Assembly: GCF_000429645.1 (NCBI RefSeq)
Contig: NZ_AUCG01000021.1
Coordinates: forward strand, 186,001 to 250,000
DNA: 64,000 bases
Origin: Niveispirillum irakense DSM 11586
GTDB lineage: Bacteria; Pseudomonadota; Alphaproteobacteria; Azospirillales; Azospirillaceae
Reading direction: 5' to 3'
The number at the start of each line of letters is the position of its first letter. The stretch's first letter is position 1. Shown piece after piece: positions 43,777-53,685 of the stretch. The position numbers and the translations under genes are program-made. The notes below the pieces were generated by a model. The model saw only the letters and a list, made by a program, of their open reading frames with translations. It searched no databases and was not told where the DNA came from.

Positions 43777-44331
43777 ATGTCGATGCCTCCCGCCGCCATC
43801 GCTGCTTCCGATCTGCCAGAAATCCTGCTGCGCGATGCGCTGGATTTCTGGTGTCGCCTGGGGGATGCGGGGGCTGCGGCCCCCATGGCGGACAGGCTGG
43901 ACCTGTCCCAGATGGATCGGCGCTTGCTGCCCCATCTGGCGCTGACAACAGCGCCCGCGGAAAAGGATGGCCGCATCCTGGGGCTTTTCATCGGGTCGGC
44001 AGCGGCCATCGCGGTGGGCCGCGATATTGCCGGGCGCTATCTGGACGAGGTTTATCCGCCAGCGCTGTACAGCACCGCCTATCATTTCCTGGCGTTGATC
44101 GCCCAGACCGGCCGACCGGTTTATGAGACGTTTGAGATCGGCCAGGATGCCGGTCAGCGTGTCATGGCGGCACGCCTGGGGATGCCCCTGTTCGATCACA
44201 GGGGGCAGGTCAGCCGCATTCTCCTCGCCCTGCATTACCGTTCTTGTGACCGTGCCCGCTCCGCCGGGGTCCGCATTCTCCAGGAACGCAGCCGCCTTCG
44301 CCACCAGACGGCCCATCTGGTTGAATTATGA
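43777..44331 (+). CDS. PAS_5-like domain protein
   Basis: 184 residues from ATG 43777 (in-frame starts at 43666 TTG and 43714 ATG are possible; no ribosome site decides). The core runs ALDFWCRLGDAG through LDLSQMDRRLLPHLALTTA, then ILGLFIGSAAAIAVGRDIAGRYLDEV, the pattern of the PAS_5 (PF07310) family frequent in Azospirillum and relatives. No output domain. These stand-alone PAS proteins have no known ligand or partner. Confidence 0.65.
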   Translation: MSMPPAAIAASDLPEILLRDALDFWCRLGDAGAAAPMADRLDLSQMDRRLLPHLALTTAPAEKDGRILGLFIGSAAAIAVGRDIAGRYLDEVYPPALYSTAYHFLALIAQTGRPVYETFEIGQDAGQRVMAARLGMPLFDHRGQVSRILLALHYRSCDRARSAGVRILQERSRLRHQTAHLVEL

Positions 44332-44409
44332 TATGCCTGGACGGGGGAACCGGTCCCGCTGGTGGCCGTTCTGGCCTTAACCGGGCCGTGGGGCCCCCAG
44401 GGGGAAAAA

Positions 44410-45312
44410 ATGGGCACCTTCACCGTCCGCCATGTCACCACGTATAATTATGCCAATCCCGTAACGCTGGGGCCGCACCGGATGATGTTCCGGCCCCGTG
44501 ACAGCCACGATGTGCGGCTTGTAGAAACGGCCCTGGTCATCGACCCGCCGCCGACCAGCCTGCGCTGGATGCATGATGTGTTTGGCAATTCGGTCGCCAT
44601 CGCCGCGTTCGACGGGGTGCAGGCAACCCGTCTGCATGTGGAAAGCCGGATTGTGCTGGAGCAGTTCCCGGCTGAACCGGCTGATTTCCCGGTTTCCGAC
44701 CATGCCCGCCTCTACCCGTTCAGCTATGACGCGGCGGAGGTGCCTGATCTGGGCCGGACGATGGAGCGCCATTATCCCGACCCGGATCACAGGGTGGATG
44801 AATGGGCGCGCCAGTTCGTGCGGCCCGGCCCGGATGATGCCGATGGGTTGGTGGAAACCCTGCCCATGCTGATCCGGATGACGGAGGCGATCAAGGCCGG
44901 CTTCACCTACCAGTCGCGGGATGCAGAGGGCACGCAGTCCCCTGTGGAGACGCTGGCGACGGGCAGCGGTTCCTGCCGGGATTTCGCCCTGTTGATGATG
45001 GAGGCGGTGCGCAGCCTGGGTCTGGCCGCCCGTTTCGTCACCGGCTATCTGTATGACCCTGCGGCCGACGGGGCGGCGGGGGAGGGAACAGTCGGGGCCG
45101 GCGCCACCCATGCCTGGATGCAGGCCTATCTGCCGGGGGCTGGCTGGGTCGAGTTTGACCCCACCAACGGTATCATTGGCAGCCGTAACCTTATCCGTGT
45201 CGCCGTGACCCGCGACGCCGCCCAAGCGGTGCCTCTGGCGGGGGAATGGACCGGCGCGCCATCCGATTATCTGGGCATGTCGGTTGCCGTGACGGTGACG
45301 GCTGGACGATGA
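44410..45312 (+). CDS. transglutaminase-like cysteine protease family protein
   Basis: 300 residues. An N-terminal beta domain (FTVRHVTTYNYANPVTLGPHRMMFRPRDSHD, the Bact_transglu_N type) precedes the transglutaminase core with Cys189 in GSGSCRDFALLMMEAVRSLGLAARFVTGYL, His234 in THAWMQAYLPGAGW and Asp250 in EFDPTNG. No signal peptide. Homologues sit beside circularly permuted ATP-grasp and alpha-E genes in many genomes, but not here. ATG 44410 is supported by AGGGGG six bases upstream. Confidence 0.9.
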   Translation: MGTFTVRHVTTYNYANPVTLGPHRMMFRPRDSHDVRLVETALVIDPPPTSLRWMHDVFGNSVAIAAFDGVQATRLHVESRIVLEQFPAEPADFPVSDHARLYPFSYDAAEVPDLGRTMERHYPDPDHRVDEWARQFVRPGPDDADGLVETLPMLIRMTEAIKAGFTYQSRDAEGTQSPVETLATGSGSCRDFALLMMEAVRSLGLAARFVTGYLYDPAADGAAGEGTVGAGATHAWMQAYLPGAGWVEFDPTNGIIGSRNLIRVAVTRDAAQAVPLAGEWTGAPSDYLGMSVAVTVTAGR

Positions 45313-45342
45313 AAGCCAGGTTGAAAGGGCGGCGCAGCGGGC

Positions 45343-45999
45343 TTGACCCGACAGGCCCGTCTGGGCGACCAAGGGGGCCGAGCCCGCTGCCAGTTGGAGC
45401 GCCCTTTGTATCGCCACGGTCTGATCCTGCCCTGTCTCTGCCTGTTGGGGCTGTTCCTGTTGATCCCTGGTGCGGCCCAGGCGGCAACCTCGCTGCCGTC
45501 CGGCTTCTCCGCGGGCATGGCGGGGCCGATGCTGACCTATGTCCATCTGCTGGGGCTTCTGGGCCTGGGGCTCTGGCTGGACATGCAGGGGCGCGGCAGC
45601 CCCGGCACCGGGGCGGCGCTTGCGCTGGTGGCCGGCTTGCTGTTCGCCTTTCTGTGGCGCATGGGGGTGCATCTGCCCTATGTCGTCTTCGCGCTCGAAG
45701 GGTCGCTGGTCCTGTTTGGCGGACTGTTGGCTTTCACGGTTTCCATGCCCGTGGCGCTGGGGCTGGTGCTGGCTGCCATTGCCGGTGCCGTCCATGGCAT
45801 TTCGCTGTCGCAATGGGGCGGTACACCGACCAATGCCTTGCTGTTCTGGCCGGGCATGGTGGTCGGGTGCCTGTTGATCCTGTCCGCCGGGGTGGGGCTG
45901 TCGGCCACGCTTTATCAATTTGGCGGCGGCATGGCTTCCCGCCTGATCGGGGCCATCATCGCCATTGTCGGCATCCTGATGCTGGTCAATGTGATCTGA
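45343..45999 (+). CDS. HupE/UreJ-like membrane protein
   Basis: Up to 218 residues; first codon is unsettled (TTG 45343 or TTG 45394, both without a strong ribosome site). An apparent signal segment ending GAAQAA is followed by about six helices containing YVHLLGLLGLGLW, RMGVHLPYVVFALEGSLVLFGG and IAGAVHGISLSQWGG, the conserved His positions of the HupE/UreJ family, proposed nickel or cobalt importers. No hydrogenase or urease genes are in the window. It lies 30 bases after the transglutaminase gene. Confidence 0.62.
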   Translation: MTRQARLGDQGGRARCQLERPLYRHGLILPCLCLLGLFLLIPGAAQAATSLPSGFSAGMAGPMLTYVHLLGLLGLGLWLDMQGRGSPGTGAALALVAGLLFAFLWRMGVHLPYVVFALEGSLVLFGGLLAFTVSMPVALGLVLAAIAGAVHGISLSQWGGTPTNALLFWPGMVVGCLLILSAGVGLSATLYQFGGGMASRLIGAIIAIVGILMLVNVI

Positions 46000-46162
46000 G
46001 TAATCTGACGGGCCATGTCCTGGCCCAGAAGCGGCGATATTTTTGCCACAGCCTTGTTGAATCCTGGCAACGAACGCTGGAAAGCCCAGCGGCAGCCAGC
46101 CGTTTCGCATGCGTTCCGGTTGCGTGGATGGCTGCCCGGGCGCACGATGGGATACCTGAACC

Positions 46163-47329
46163 ATGAGCGATCGGACGCACCGCGCCATGCAGTTCCTCTC
46201 CGGATCTGACCACCCTTCCTCCCCGTTGCCTGGGGCTGCGGGCCAGCCTCTGATGATTGGCAGACGGCGATGGTTGCAGGCTGGCGGGGCGGCCCTGGCA
46301 CTGGCGGCGCTGCCCGGGGCGGGGGGCGTCGCCCGGGCCGACCAGGTCCGGTTTTTCCAGATAGGCACGGCGACAACGGGTGGCACCTATTTCCTGATTG
46401 GCGGGGTGCTGGCCAATGCGGTGTCCAATCCGCCCGGCACACGCCCCTGCGACCGGGGTGGCAGTTGTGGGGTGCCCGGCCTGATCGTGGTGGCGCAATC
46501 CACGTCCGGTGCGGTGGAAAATGTTAATCTGCTGCGGCAGAAACGTCTCGAATCGGCCCTGGTGCAGGCCGATATCGCGCATGCCGCGCGGGAGGGGGAG
46601 ACCCCGTTCGACAAGACGCCTTATTCTGACCTGCGGGCCATCGCGAACCTTTATACAGAAACCATCCATCTTGTTGTGCGGGCTGACGGCGGCATGAAGG
46701 GCCCGGCCGACCTGCGTGGCAAGCGCGTGGCGCTGGGGGAGCAGGGGTCTGGTACGCTGGTCACGGCGCGTGCGCTTCTCAGCACCTATGGTCTGTCGGA
46801 AAAGACGGTCAAGCCCTTCTATCTCAGCCCTGGCGCTGCTGGCGACCGGCTGGTGGCGGGGGAACTGGATGCCTTTGTCATTGTTGGTGGCTATCCGCTG
46901 CCGGCGGTGGCGGAACTGGCGCGCCGGCTGCCCATTGCCCTGCTGCCTTTCGACGACAAGCAGGCGGCGCAGTTGAAAAAACGCCTGCCCTTCTTCACCG
47001 AAAGCCGTATCGAGGCCGATATTTATGAAAATGTGCCGGCCACCGCCAGCCTGGGCGTGGGCGCGCAATGGCTGGTGCGTGGGGACATGAAGCCGGCCCT
47101 TATCCATGACATCACTGCCGCGCTCTGGAATGAACAGACGCGGCTGATGCTGGATAATGGCCATCCGCGAGGGAAATCAATCCGGCTGGAAACGGCGCTG
47201 GATGGCCTGTCCGTGCCTTTGCATCCGGGGGCGGAAACCTATTATCGCGAAGCAGGCATGGTGAAAGAGATTGCCGCCGCCCCCCAGTCGGCTGAGCCTG
47301 CCCTTCCCACCAAACCTAAATCGCATTGA
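46163..47329 (+). CDS. TAXI-family TRAP transporter solute-binding protein
   Basis: 388 residues. Twin-arginine-like signal IGRRRWLQAGGAALALAALPG with cleavage near ARA, then the TAXI fold: FFQIGTATTGGTYFLIGGVLANAVS, CGVPGLIVVAQSTSGAVENVNLLR, and LRGKRVALGEQGSGTLVTARALL. TAXI proteins bind small carboxylates such as glutamate for a fused TRAP permease, but no TRAP membrane subunit is encoded in the window. A Cache-HAMP receptor begins 94 bases downstream on the same strand, so the pair may work in ligand sensing. A later start at MIGRRRW (about 46253) is also possible. Confidence 0.87.
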   Translation: MSDRTHRAMQFLSGSDHPSSPLPGAAGQPLMIGRRRWLQAGGAALALAALPGAGGVARADQVRFFQIGTATTGGTYFLIGGVLANAVSNPPGTRPCDRGGSCGVPGLIVVAQSTSGAVENVNLLRQKRLESALVQADIAHAAREGETPFDKTPYSDLRAIANLYTETIHLVVRADGGMKGPADLRGKRVALGEQGSGTLVTARALLSTYGLSEKTVKPFYLSPGAAGDRLVAGELDAFVIVGGYPLPAVAELARRLPIALLPFDDKQAAQLKKRLPFFTESRIEADIYENVPATASLGVGAQWLVRGDMKPALIHDITAALWNEQTRLMLDNGHPRGKSIRLETALDGLSVPLHPGAETYYREAGMVKEIAAAPQSAEPALPTKPKSH

Positions 47330-47423
47330 CCGGTTTTATTGCCTGGCGGACAGTCTTGTTGACGAACGTGACTGTTTGCGGACAAAACCATCCAGCCTTC
47401 ATGGGGGAGCGAGGCTGGTTTTG

Positions 47424-48779
47424 ATGCAGAATCCGCAACAGCAGCACGAAAAGCCGGATGCGGCGGCCCGCTCGCTGCTGGCTGGTTTCATGACCCAGAT
47501 GGCGATCTGGGCCCTGATCATCGTCATTCCGGTGACGGCGATCGGTTATGCTGCCTTCTTCCAGCGTGCGGAAAATGAGACGCTGGCGACGCTGGAAGCG
47601 CATTTGCTGGAACGCGGGCGGACCGAGAGCGCGATCTTCGATCTGGCTCAATCCAACATGGAGCAGTTCCGCAAACGGTTCCTGCAACTTTATACCGATC
47701 CGGCCGTGTTGCCCGATCCCGATTTCGACCGCTGGTTCGTGAAGGGGGAGGATGGGGCCATCCGGATGCGGCGGGAATATTTTACCGGTGTGATCGGGCC
47801 GGATGGGTTGTGGCGCGCCAGTCTTACAGGTTTCATGGGCCGCAACCATGCGGACCTGACGCCTGAACTGAAGCGGCGTATGGTGCTGACGGCCCAATTA
47901 CTGGCGGAATTCGGTCCCGCCTGGCAGGGCAATTTCGTCAATACCCATGCCAGTTTTCCCGAGAATGTGCTTTTGAACTATTGGCCCGGCACGGCCTGGG
48001 GCCTGCAGGCGCGCGCGGATTTGAACATGGTGGGTGCATCGGTCATCCAGTCCACCTTGATGGTGGAAAACCCGGATCGGCGTCCGATCTGGACCCCGCT
48101 TTACCATGATCATACGGCCAATGGCTGGATGGTAACCTATCAGCTTCCTATTGATCATGACGGACGCCATCTGATCAATGCCAGCCATGACGTGCTGCTG
48201 AATGAGCTGATGGACAGGTTGATCACCGATCACCTGGCAGGATCAACGAATTTCATCCTGTCCAGGGATGGTCATCTGATTGCCCACCCACAGCGGATGA
48301 ACGAGTTGAACCGGGAATTGGGGACGATCAACCTGTCCCTGCTGCGTGATGCCAACCTGTCGCGCATTCATGGACTGCTCCGGGAGACACTGGACGCCAA
48401 CCCTCTGACGTCGGGTGAAGTGCGGACATTGTTCGATGCCGGTGGTGACAATTATCTGGCGGTCACGGCCCTGGCGGGACCGGGATGGTGGTTCATCGCG
48501 CAATATCCGCGGGCCCTTGTCATCGGCACGGCGCATCAATCCGCCAGCATCATCATGCTGCTGGGCGCGGCCTTTTTATTGGCGATTCTGATTCTGGCGA
48601 CCTTGCTTTTGCGGCGCCTGATTGTGGTCCCGCTGGGTGTCCTGGCAACGACGGCAGAGGCTGAGGCGGCAGGAATTCCCGACCACGGGACCCTTCCTCT
48701 GGCTGCGGATGGCGAGATTGGGCGGTTGGCCCGGTCCCTGGAAACAATGCGCCAGCGTCGGGGCGACCGGCCGGGTTAA
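47424..48779 (+). CDS. Cache-HAMP membrane receptor lacking an output domain
   Basis: 451 residues. Membrane helix at about 27-47 (MAIWALIIVIPVTAIGYAAFF), a large periplasmic double-Cache region (residues 55-370, including WYTP-like PIWTPLYHDHTANGWMVTYQLP and FILSRDGHLIAHP), a second helix (IIMLLGAAFLLAILILATLLL), and a HAMP domain (RRLIVVPLGVLATTAEAEAAGIPDHGTLPLAADGEIGRLARSLETM). The gene ends nine residues later. A full-length member would carry a kinase, methyl-acceptor or cyclase domain; no frame continues it downstream, where a FliL-like gene begins. It follows the TAXI binding-protein gene. Confidence 0.82.
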   Translation: MQNPQQQHEKPDAAARSLLAGFMTQMAIWALIIVIPVTAIGYAAFFQRAENETLATLEAHLLERGRTESAIFDLAQSNMEQFRKRFLQLYTDPAVLPDPDFDRWFVKGEDGAIRMRREYFTGVIGPDGLWRASLTGFMGRNHADLTPELKRRMVLTAQLLAEFGPAWQGNFVNTHASFPENVLLNYWPGTAWGLQARADLNMVGASVIQSTLMVENPDRRPIWTPLYHDHTANGWMVTYQLPIDHDGRHLINASHDVLLNELMDRLITDHLAGSTNFILSRDGHLIAHPQRMNELNRELGTINLSLLRDANLSRIHGLLRETLDANPLTSGEVRTLFDAGGDNYLAVTALAGPGWWFIAQYPRALVIGTAHQSASIIMLLGAAFLLAILILATLLLRRLIVVPLGVLATTAEAEAAGIPDHGTLPLAADGEIGRLARSLETMRQRRGDRPG

Positions 48780-48894
48780 GCCTGCCCAGAGGCACCGGGT
48801 GGTGTTTTACGACCCGGCGGAAATGGCGCTCACCCTCTTTTGGTCACAGGCGCTATAGTGGGGGTGCGTTTCGTTGCCATGGTAAGCATCCCCC

Positions 48895-49356
48895 ATGAAA
48901 AAGATCATTCTCCTCGTCCTGGCCTTGCTGGTGCTGATCGGCGCCGCTGTCGGCGGCTATATGATGTTTGGGCCCAAGCCAGCCGATCATGCGGAGGAAG
49001 AGAAGAAGGTGGAGAAGCCGCCCCGCGTCGGCCCCCCCGTCTATGCCCAGATCGGCCCGATGATCGTGCCGCTGATGGGGGCCAAGAATGTGCAGCAGAA
49101 CATCATGTTCACCGTCAGCCTGGAAGTGGATGACGAGCCGACGCGGGAAAGCGTGCGTGCGCAAAGCCCCCGGCTGACCGATGCCTATGTCCAGGCCCTT
49201 TATGGCGGGTTGGAGACGGGGCAGGTGATTGATGGCCAGATCCTGAATATCCCTGCCCTGAAAACCAAATTGCAGGAGGCGACGGACAAGGTTTTAGGCC
49301 CCGGCATTGTGCATGATGTGCTGATTCAGTCGGTCACCCAGCGCCCGGTTTACTGA
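48895..49356 (+). CDS. FliL-like protein
   Basis: 153 residues: one N-terminal helix (IILLVLALLVLIGAAVGGYMMFG), a charged linker (EEEKKVEKPPR), and a domain of FliL type (VYAQIGPMIVPLM, IMFTVSLEVDDEPTRESVRAQSPRLTDAYVQALYG, LQEATDKVLGPGIVHDVLIQSVTQRPVY). FliL supports flagellar stator units. No other flagellar gene is in the window, as is common for stray FliL paralogues. Confidence 0.75.
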   Translation: MKKIILLVLALLVLIGAAVGGYMMFGPKPADHAEEEKKVEKPPRVGPPVYAQIGPMIVPLMGAKNVQQNIMFTVSLEVDDEPTRESVRAQSPRLTDAYVQALYGGLETGQVIDGQILNIPALKTKLQEATDKVLGPGIVHDVLIQSVTQRPVY

Positions 49357-49525
49357 TCCACCTTCCTCTCAATCGTTTCCTTGACCCTTTCGCGTCTGGC
49401 GATAGGTAGTCGCGGCGTATTGCCGCATGCCTGGTGGCGTGTCATGCTTTACCCGCAAAGTGCCGCCGGCCGTCCTGGCCTCCGCAGAATAAAAAGCGGC
49501 ACCGTTCAAAGGGTAAGGAAACATC

Positions 49526-51649
49526 ATGATCACGCACGCACTATACTTCGTGCTGGGCTGCGGTGTGCTTGCCATTCTGTATGGATTGGTCACGGCGCGG
49601 TCAGTGCTGGCTGCCGATCCCGGCAATGCGCGGATGCAGGAAATTGCCCATGCAATTCAGATAGGCGCACGCGCCTATCTCAACCGTCAATATACGACCA
49701 TCGCCCTTGTGGGCGTGGTTATCGCGGTGATTGTTGGCTTGCTGCTGGGGGCTTATGTCGCCATCGGCTTCATTATCGGCGCCGTCCTGTCCGCCGCCGC
49801 CGGCTATATCGGGATGAATATTTCCGTGCGCGCCAATGTCCGCACGGCAGAAGCGGCACGTCACGGGCTGGCGCAAGGCCTGTCGCTGGCGTTCCGGGCG
49901 GGTGCTGTTACGGGCATGCTGGTGGCTGGTCTCGCCCTGCTGGGGGTGGCTGGCTATTACATGGCCCTGGGGGCCATGGGGGTGGTCGGCCGGCCTTTGA
50001 TCGATGCGCTGGTGGCGCTGGGCTTCGGGGCCTCGCTCATCTCCATTTTCGCCCGGCTGGGCGGTGGCATCTTCACCAAGGGGGCCGATGTCGGCGCCGA
50101 TCTGGTGGGCAAGGTGGAGGCGGGCATCCCGGAGGATGATCCGCGCAACCCCGCCGTGATTGCCGATAATGTCGGCGATAATGTCGGCGACTGCGCCGGC
50201 ATGGCGGCCGATCTGTTTGAAACCTATGCGGTGACGGTGGTGGCCACCATGGTGCTGGCCAGCATCTTCTTCGTCGCCGAGCCAGCCTTGCAGGCCATCA
50301 TGATCTACCCGCTGGCGATCGGCGGTGCCTGCATCATCACCTCCATCATCGGCACATTCTTTGTGCGGCTTGGCGCCTCGGGCAATATCATGGGCGCGCT
50401 TTACAAGGGCTTCATCGCCTGCGGCCTCTTGTCATTGGGGGCGATCGCAGCGGTGACGGCCTGGGTGCTGCCGGATGGATTCGCCACCGTGCTGACCACA
50501 TCCGGGGGTGTCAGCTTCACCGGACAGGACCTTTATCTCTGCGCGGTCATCGGTCAGGTGGTGACGGCGCTGATCGTCTGGATCACGGAATATTATACCG
50601 GCACCGGCTATCGGCCGGTGAAATCGGTGGCGCAGAGCAGCACAACCGGCCACGGCACCAATGTGATTCAGGGACTGGCTGTGTCGATGGAGGCGACGGC
50701 CCTGCCGGCCCTGGTCATCTGCGTTGCCATCATTGGCTGCTATCTGCTGGCGGGCCTGTTCGGCATCGCCATCGCCGTGACCAGCATGCTGGCCGTAGCG
50801 GGCATGGTGGTGGCGCTGGATGCCTATGGTCCCGTCACCGATAATGGCGGCGGTATCGCGGAAATGGCGGACCTGCCCAAGGATGTGCGTGTCACCACCG
50901 ATGCGCTGGATGCCGTGGGCAACACCACGAAGGCCGTGACCAAAGGGTACGCCATCGGTTCTGCCGGGCTGGGTGCGCTGGTCCTGTTTGCCGCCTATAG
51001 CGAGGATCTGCGCTACTTTATGGCCAACAGCGCGGATTATCCTTATTTCGCCGGCGTCAGCGTCGATTTCAGCCTGTCCAATCCTTATGTGGTTGTCGGG
51101 CTGATTCTGGGCGGGCTGTTGCCCTATCTCTTCGGCGCCATGGGCATGACGGCGGTGGGCCGCGCCGCCGGATCGGTGGTGGAGGAGGTGCGCCGACAGT
51201 TCCGGGAGAATCCCGGCATCATGGCCGGGACATCCAAGCCGGATTATGGCCGCGCAGTCGATATGCTGACCCGTGCTGCCATCAAGGAAATGCTGATCCC
51301 ATCCTTGCTGCCAGTGCTGGCGCCCGTCGTGCTGTATCTGCTGGTCGCGGCCATCGGCGGCAAGGGGGCTGCCTTCTCTGCCGTGGGAGCGATGCTGCTG
51401 GGGGTGATCGTCACCGGCCTGTTTGTCGCCATCTCCATGACCTCGGGTGGCGGTGCCTGGGACAATGCCAAAAAATATATCGAGGAAGGCCACCATGGTG
51501 GCAAAGGGTCGGACGCGCATAAGGCAGCCGTGACCGGCGACACGGTGGGCGACCCTTATAAGGATACGGCGGGTCCTGCCGTTAATCCGATGATCAAGAT
51601 CACGAATATTGTGGCCCTGTTGCTGCTGGCCATCCTGGCGCACCAATAG
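49526..51649 (+). CDS. hppA: K+-independent membrane-bound proton-translocating pyrophosphatase
   Basis: 707 residues, about sixteen helices. The cytoplasmic substrate loops show [39 protein letters not shown] and the C-terminal [18 protein letters not shown], which bind Mg-pyrophosphate. Lys469 in [10 protein letters not shown] occupies the position that is Ala in K+-dependent enzymes, placing this in the K+-independent H+-pumping class. It conserves energy from PPi made in biosynthesis. AAGGAAAC precedes the ATG. A terminator hairpin follows at 51661. Confidence 0.97.
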   Translation: MITHALYFVLGCGVLAILYGLVTARSVLAADPGNARMQEIAHAIQIGARAYLNRQYTTIALVGVVIAVIVGLLLGAYVAIGFIIGAVLSAAAGYIGMNISVRANVRTAEAARHGLAQGLSLAFRAGAVTGMLVAGLALLGVAGYYMALGAMGVVGRPLIDALVALGFGASLISIFARLGGGIFTKGADVGADLVGKVEAGIPEDDPRNPAVIADNVGDNVGDCAGMAADLFETYAVTVVATMVLASIFFVAEPALQAIMIYPLAIGGACIITSIIGTFFVRLGASGNIMGALYKGFIACGLLSLGAIAAVTAWVLPDGFATVLTTSGGVSFTGQDLYLCAVIGQVVTALIVWITEYYTGTGYRPVKSVAQSSTTGHGTNVIQGLAVSMEATALPALVICVAIIGCYLLAGLFGIAIAVTSMLAVAGMVVALDAYGPVTDNGGGIAEMADLPKDVRVTTDALDAVGNTTKAVTKGYAIGSAGLGALVLFAAYSEDLRYFMANSADYPYFAGVSVDFSLSNPYVVVGLILGGLLPYLFGAMGMTAVGRAAGSVVEEVRRQFRENPGIMAGTSKPDYGRAVDMLTRAAIKEMLIPSLLPVLAPVVLYLLVAAIGGKGAAFSAVGAMLLGVIVTGLFVAISMTSGGGAWDNAKKYIEEGHHGGKGSDAHKAAVTGDTVGDPYKDTAGPAVNPMIKITNIVALLLLAILAHQ

Positions 51650-51660
51650 CCGTATCGCAG

Positions 51661-51693
51661 CAAAAAGCCCCGGACCATCGCGTCCGGGGCTTC
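51661..51693. terminator. bidirectional terminator between hppA and bamE
   Basis: AAGCCCCGGA (51665-51674) pairs with TCCGGGGCTT (51683-51692), loop of eight bases. The A-run at its left end becomes TTTTT on the minus strand, fitting bamE as well as hppA. Confidence 0.8.
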
Positions 51694-51737
51694 CAAAACC
51701 TTATAATATCGCCCCCCCTACAGGGCATGGCGTATGT

Positions 51738-52217
51738 TTACTTTTTCTTCTTATCGTCGTCTTTCTTCTTGCGTGCCGGCTTGGACAGGTTGCCCAGCAA
51801 CTGCTCGAAGAAACCGAGATCAATGCCTTCGGTCGGTGTAACGGCAGCGACCGGTGCCACATAAGGGGCATCGCTCACATCCAGTTCCTTCACGTCCTGG
51901 ACAGTGCCCTGGTCGTCGAACCGCACGCGGATGGTGCGCTGCGCCGTCACTTCCGGGTCCAGGAACGCGGTCTGTTCCAGGCGGCGACCGATATAATACC
52001 AGGTGTTCCCATCCACCGTGCCGGTGGAGGTGGGCGTACCCAGCACATATTGCACCTGTTCGCGGGTGGTGGAACCGGCCTGGATCTGTGCCAGGCGGCT
52101 ATCTTCCACCAGATTGCCCCTTGTCGCGACGATCGGGCTGCACCCTGCCAGGGCCAGGCCGAACAGGCCGGCAGTCAACAGCAGTGGGGCTTTTGTCTTG
52201 CGCATGGAAAGGGACAT
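51738..52217 (-). CDS. bamE: outer membrane protein assembly factor BamE
   Basis: About 159 residues; start uncertain among ATG 52232, 52217 and 52205. Lipoprotein signal LTAGLFGLALAGC (lipidated Cys26 from 52217) and the SmpA/BamE fold: IQAGSTTREQVQYVLGTPTSTGTVDGNTWYYIGRR. It is part of the BAM complex that inserts beta-barrels. The C-terminus carries an extra, lysine/aspartate-rich tail (KKKDDDKKKK) absent in E. coli BamE. It is divergent from the cytochrome bc1 chaperone gene. Confidence 0.9.
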   Translation of the reverse strand: MSLSMRKTKAPLLLTAGLFGLALAGCSPIVATRGNLVEDSRLAQIQAGSTTREQVQYVLGTPTSTGTVDGNTWYYIGRRLEQTAFLDPEVTAQRTIRVRFDDQGTVQDVKELDVSDAPYVAPVAAVTPTEGIDLGFFEQLLGNLSKPARKKKDDDKKKK

Positions 52218-52436
52218 CTCTTTTCGTGTCATCACGAGAGGGGTGGAAAACGGGTCCGGTTGCCATATGCACGGGCCGGGCGGGTGGATACAAGCGCTAT
52301 CATCCGCCCTGGTCATGCTTGACGCCGGGGCTGCCACCCCCTATCTGGCCGGTGACATTGGCACCGGCTTTGGCGCAATGTCAATAATCGCCGCCCTTGC
52401 GGGATGTCTCGCCCCGCCGATATTCGGAACCCACCC

Positions 52437-52979
52437 ATGCTTACCCGCCTGTTCAAGCGCAAACCGTCGGAACGTACTGTCGCCCGGCTTTATGGCGCCA
52501 TCGTGGAGCAGGCGCGCGATCCGGTGTTTTTTACCAGGCTCCGGGTCCCCGACACGCTGGAAGGCCGGTTCGAGATGGTGGCCCTGCATGCCTGGATGGT
52601 GATGCGGCGGCTGGCCATGGGGGGACAGGCCACAGCCGTCTTCAACCAGGCCCTGTTCGATTTCATGTTTGCCGACCTGGATTTCAATCTACGGGAAATG
52701 GGGGCGGGTGACATGAAGGTGGGCGATAAGGTCAAGGATCTGGCCAGCCATTATTATGGTCGGGTGCAGGCGTATGATGCTGGCCTGGATGCGGCTGACT
52801 CCGCAGCCCTGGTCGAGGCCTTGGACCGCAATCTGTATGGCAGCACCCTGCCGGAACCGGATATCGTGGCTGAGATGGCCGCTTATACCCGCCGCCAGAT
52901 GGCGGCGCTGGTCAGTTACCCTGTTGATCGGCTGTTGGCAGGTGAAATCACTTTTGCCCCAGTTGCCTCCGTACCCTGA
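52437..52979 (+). CDS. ubiquinol-cytochrome c chaperone family protein (UQCC1/CBP3-like)
   Basis: 180 residues from ATG 52437 (an ATG-less longer frame reaches 52404). The family core is VPDTLEGRFEMVALHAWMVMRRL, NQALFDFMFADLDFNLREMGAGDMKVGDKVKDLASHYYGRVQAYDAGL, close to mitochondrial CBP3, which assists cytochrome b maturation. In alphaproteobacteria it routinely precedes yceD and rpmF, as here. Confidence 0.92.
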   Translation: MLTRLFKRKPSERTVARLYGAIVEQARDPVFFTRLRVPDTLEGRFEMVALHAWMVMRRLAMGGQATAVFNQALFDFMFADLDFNLREMGAGDMKVGDKVKDLASHYYGRVQAYDAGLDAADSAALVEALDRNLYGSTLPEPDIVAEMAAYTRRQMAALVSYPVDRLLAGEITFAPVASVP

Positions 52980-52996
52980 TTCTCTGGAATATCCCG

Positions 52997-53587
52997 ATGA
53001 CTGCACCCTCCGCCAAACCTGAATTTTCCCATATCGTCATTGCCGACAAGGTGACGACCGGCGGCCAGCACGAGGTGGTGAGCGCCACGCCGGAGGAATG
53101 CGCCGCCTTGGCCGCCCGGTTTGACCTGATCGGGATCGACCATCTGCGCGCAAAGCTCCGCCTGCGCCGCGTCCGGGGGGAGTTCATCAAGGTGACGGGT
53201 GAGCTTGAGGCCGCTGTTACCCAGCGCTGTGTTGTCAGCCTGGAGCCGGTGCCGGCCACGCTGGCCGAGGATTTCTCCGCTATGTTCGCCCCCGATCATC
53301 TGATCCCCAAGGAAGAGGATGACCCCGAGGCCGATCATTTCCAGTATCTGGGGGCGGAGGAGGATTTCCCCGAGCCTATGCCCGGCGGGCGTATTGATAT
53401 TGGTGAACTGGTGGCCCAGAATCTGTCGCTGGCGCTTGATCCCTATCCCCGCGCGCCGGGTGTTGAATTCACCCCGATTCTGGAGGATTATGACCCGGCG
53501 ACGGATGGGGTAGAGGGCGCCTTGCCGGCTGAACCGCCGCGTCAGAACCCTTTTGCGGCCCTGTCCCGCTTAAAGAAGCCGTCATAA
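52997..53587 (+). CDS. yceD: YceD/DUF177 family protein
   Basis: 196 residues. The conserved core includes VTQRCVVSLEPVPATLAEDFSAMFAP with a single Cys (E. coli YceD has CQRC-type motifs), and GGRIDIGELVAQNLSLALDPYPRAPG. YceD affects 23S rRNA processing; the gene almost always sits before rpmF. It starts 17 bases after the chaperone gene. Confidence 0.93.
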   Translation: MTAPSAKPEFSHIVIADKVTTGGQHEVVSATPEECAALAARFDLIGIDHLRAKLRLRRVRGEFIKVTGELEAAVTQRCVVSLEPVPATLAEDFSAMFAPDHLIPKEEDDPEADHFQYLGAEEDFPEPMPGGRIDIGELVAQNLSLALDPYPRAPGVEFTPILEDYDPATDGVEGALPAEPPRQNPFAALSRLKKPS

Positions 53588-53685
53588 TCGGGTTTGGCTC
53601 TTGCCCTCTGAGACCATATCCAGTATTCAAGCGCCTCTGTCCGGGCGGCCCTTTGTGGCCGCCTAAAACATTGTGAGTTACGATC

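Noticed and set aside
44377-46386. Minus-strand open frame of 669 codons over the transglutaminase and HupE-like genes
   Set aside because: It is antisense to intact plus-strand genes and consists of Gln/His/Arg-rich sequence without a family.
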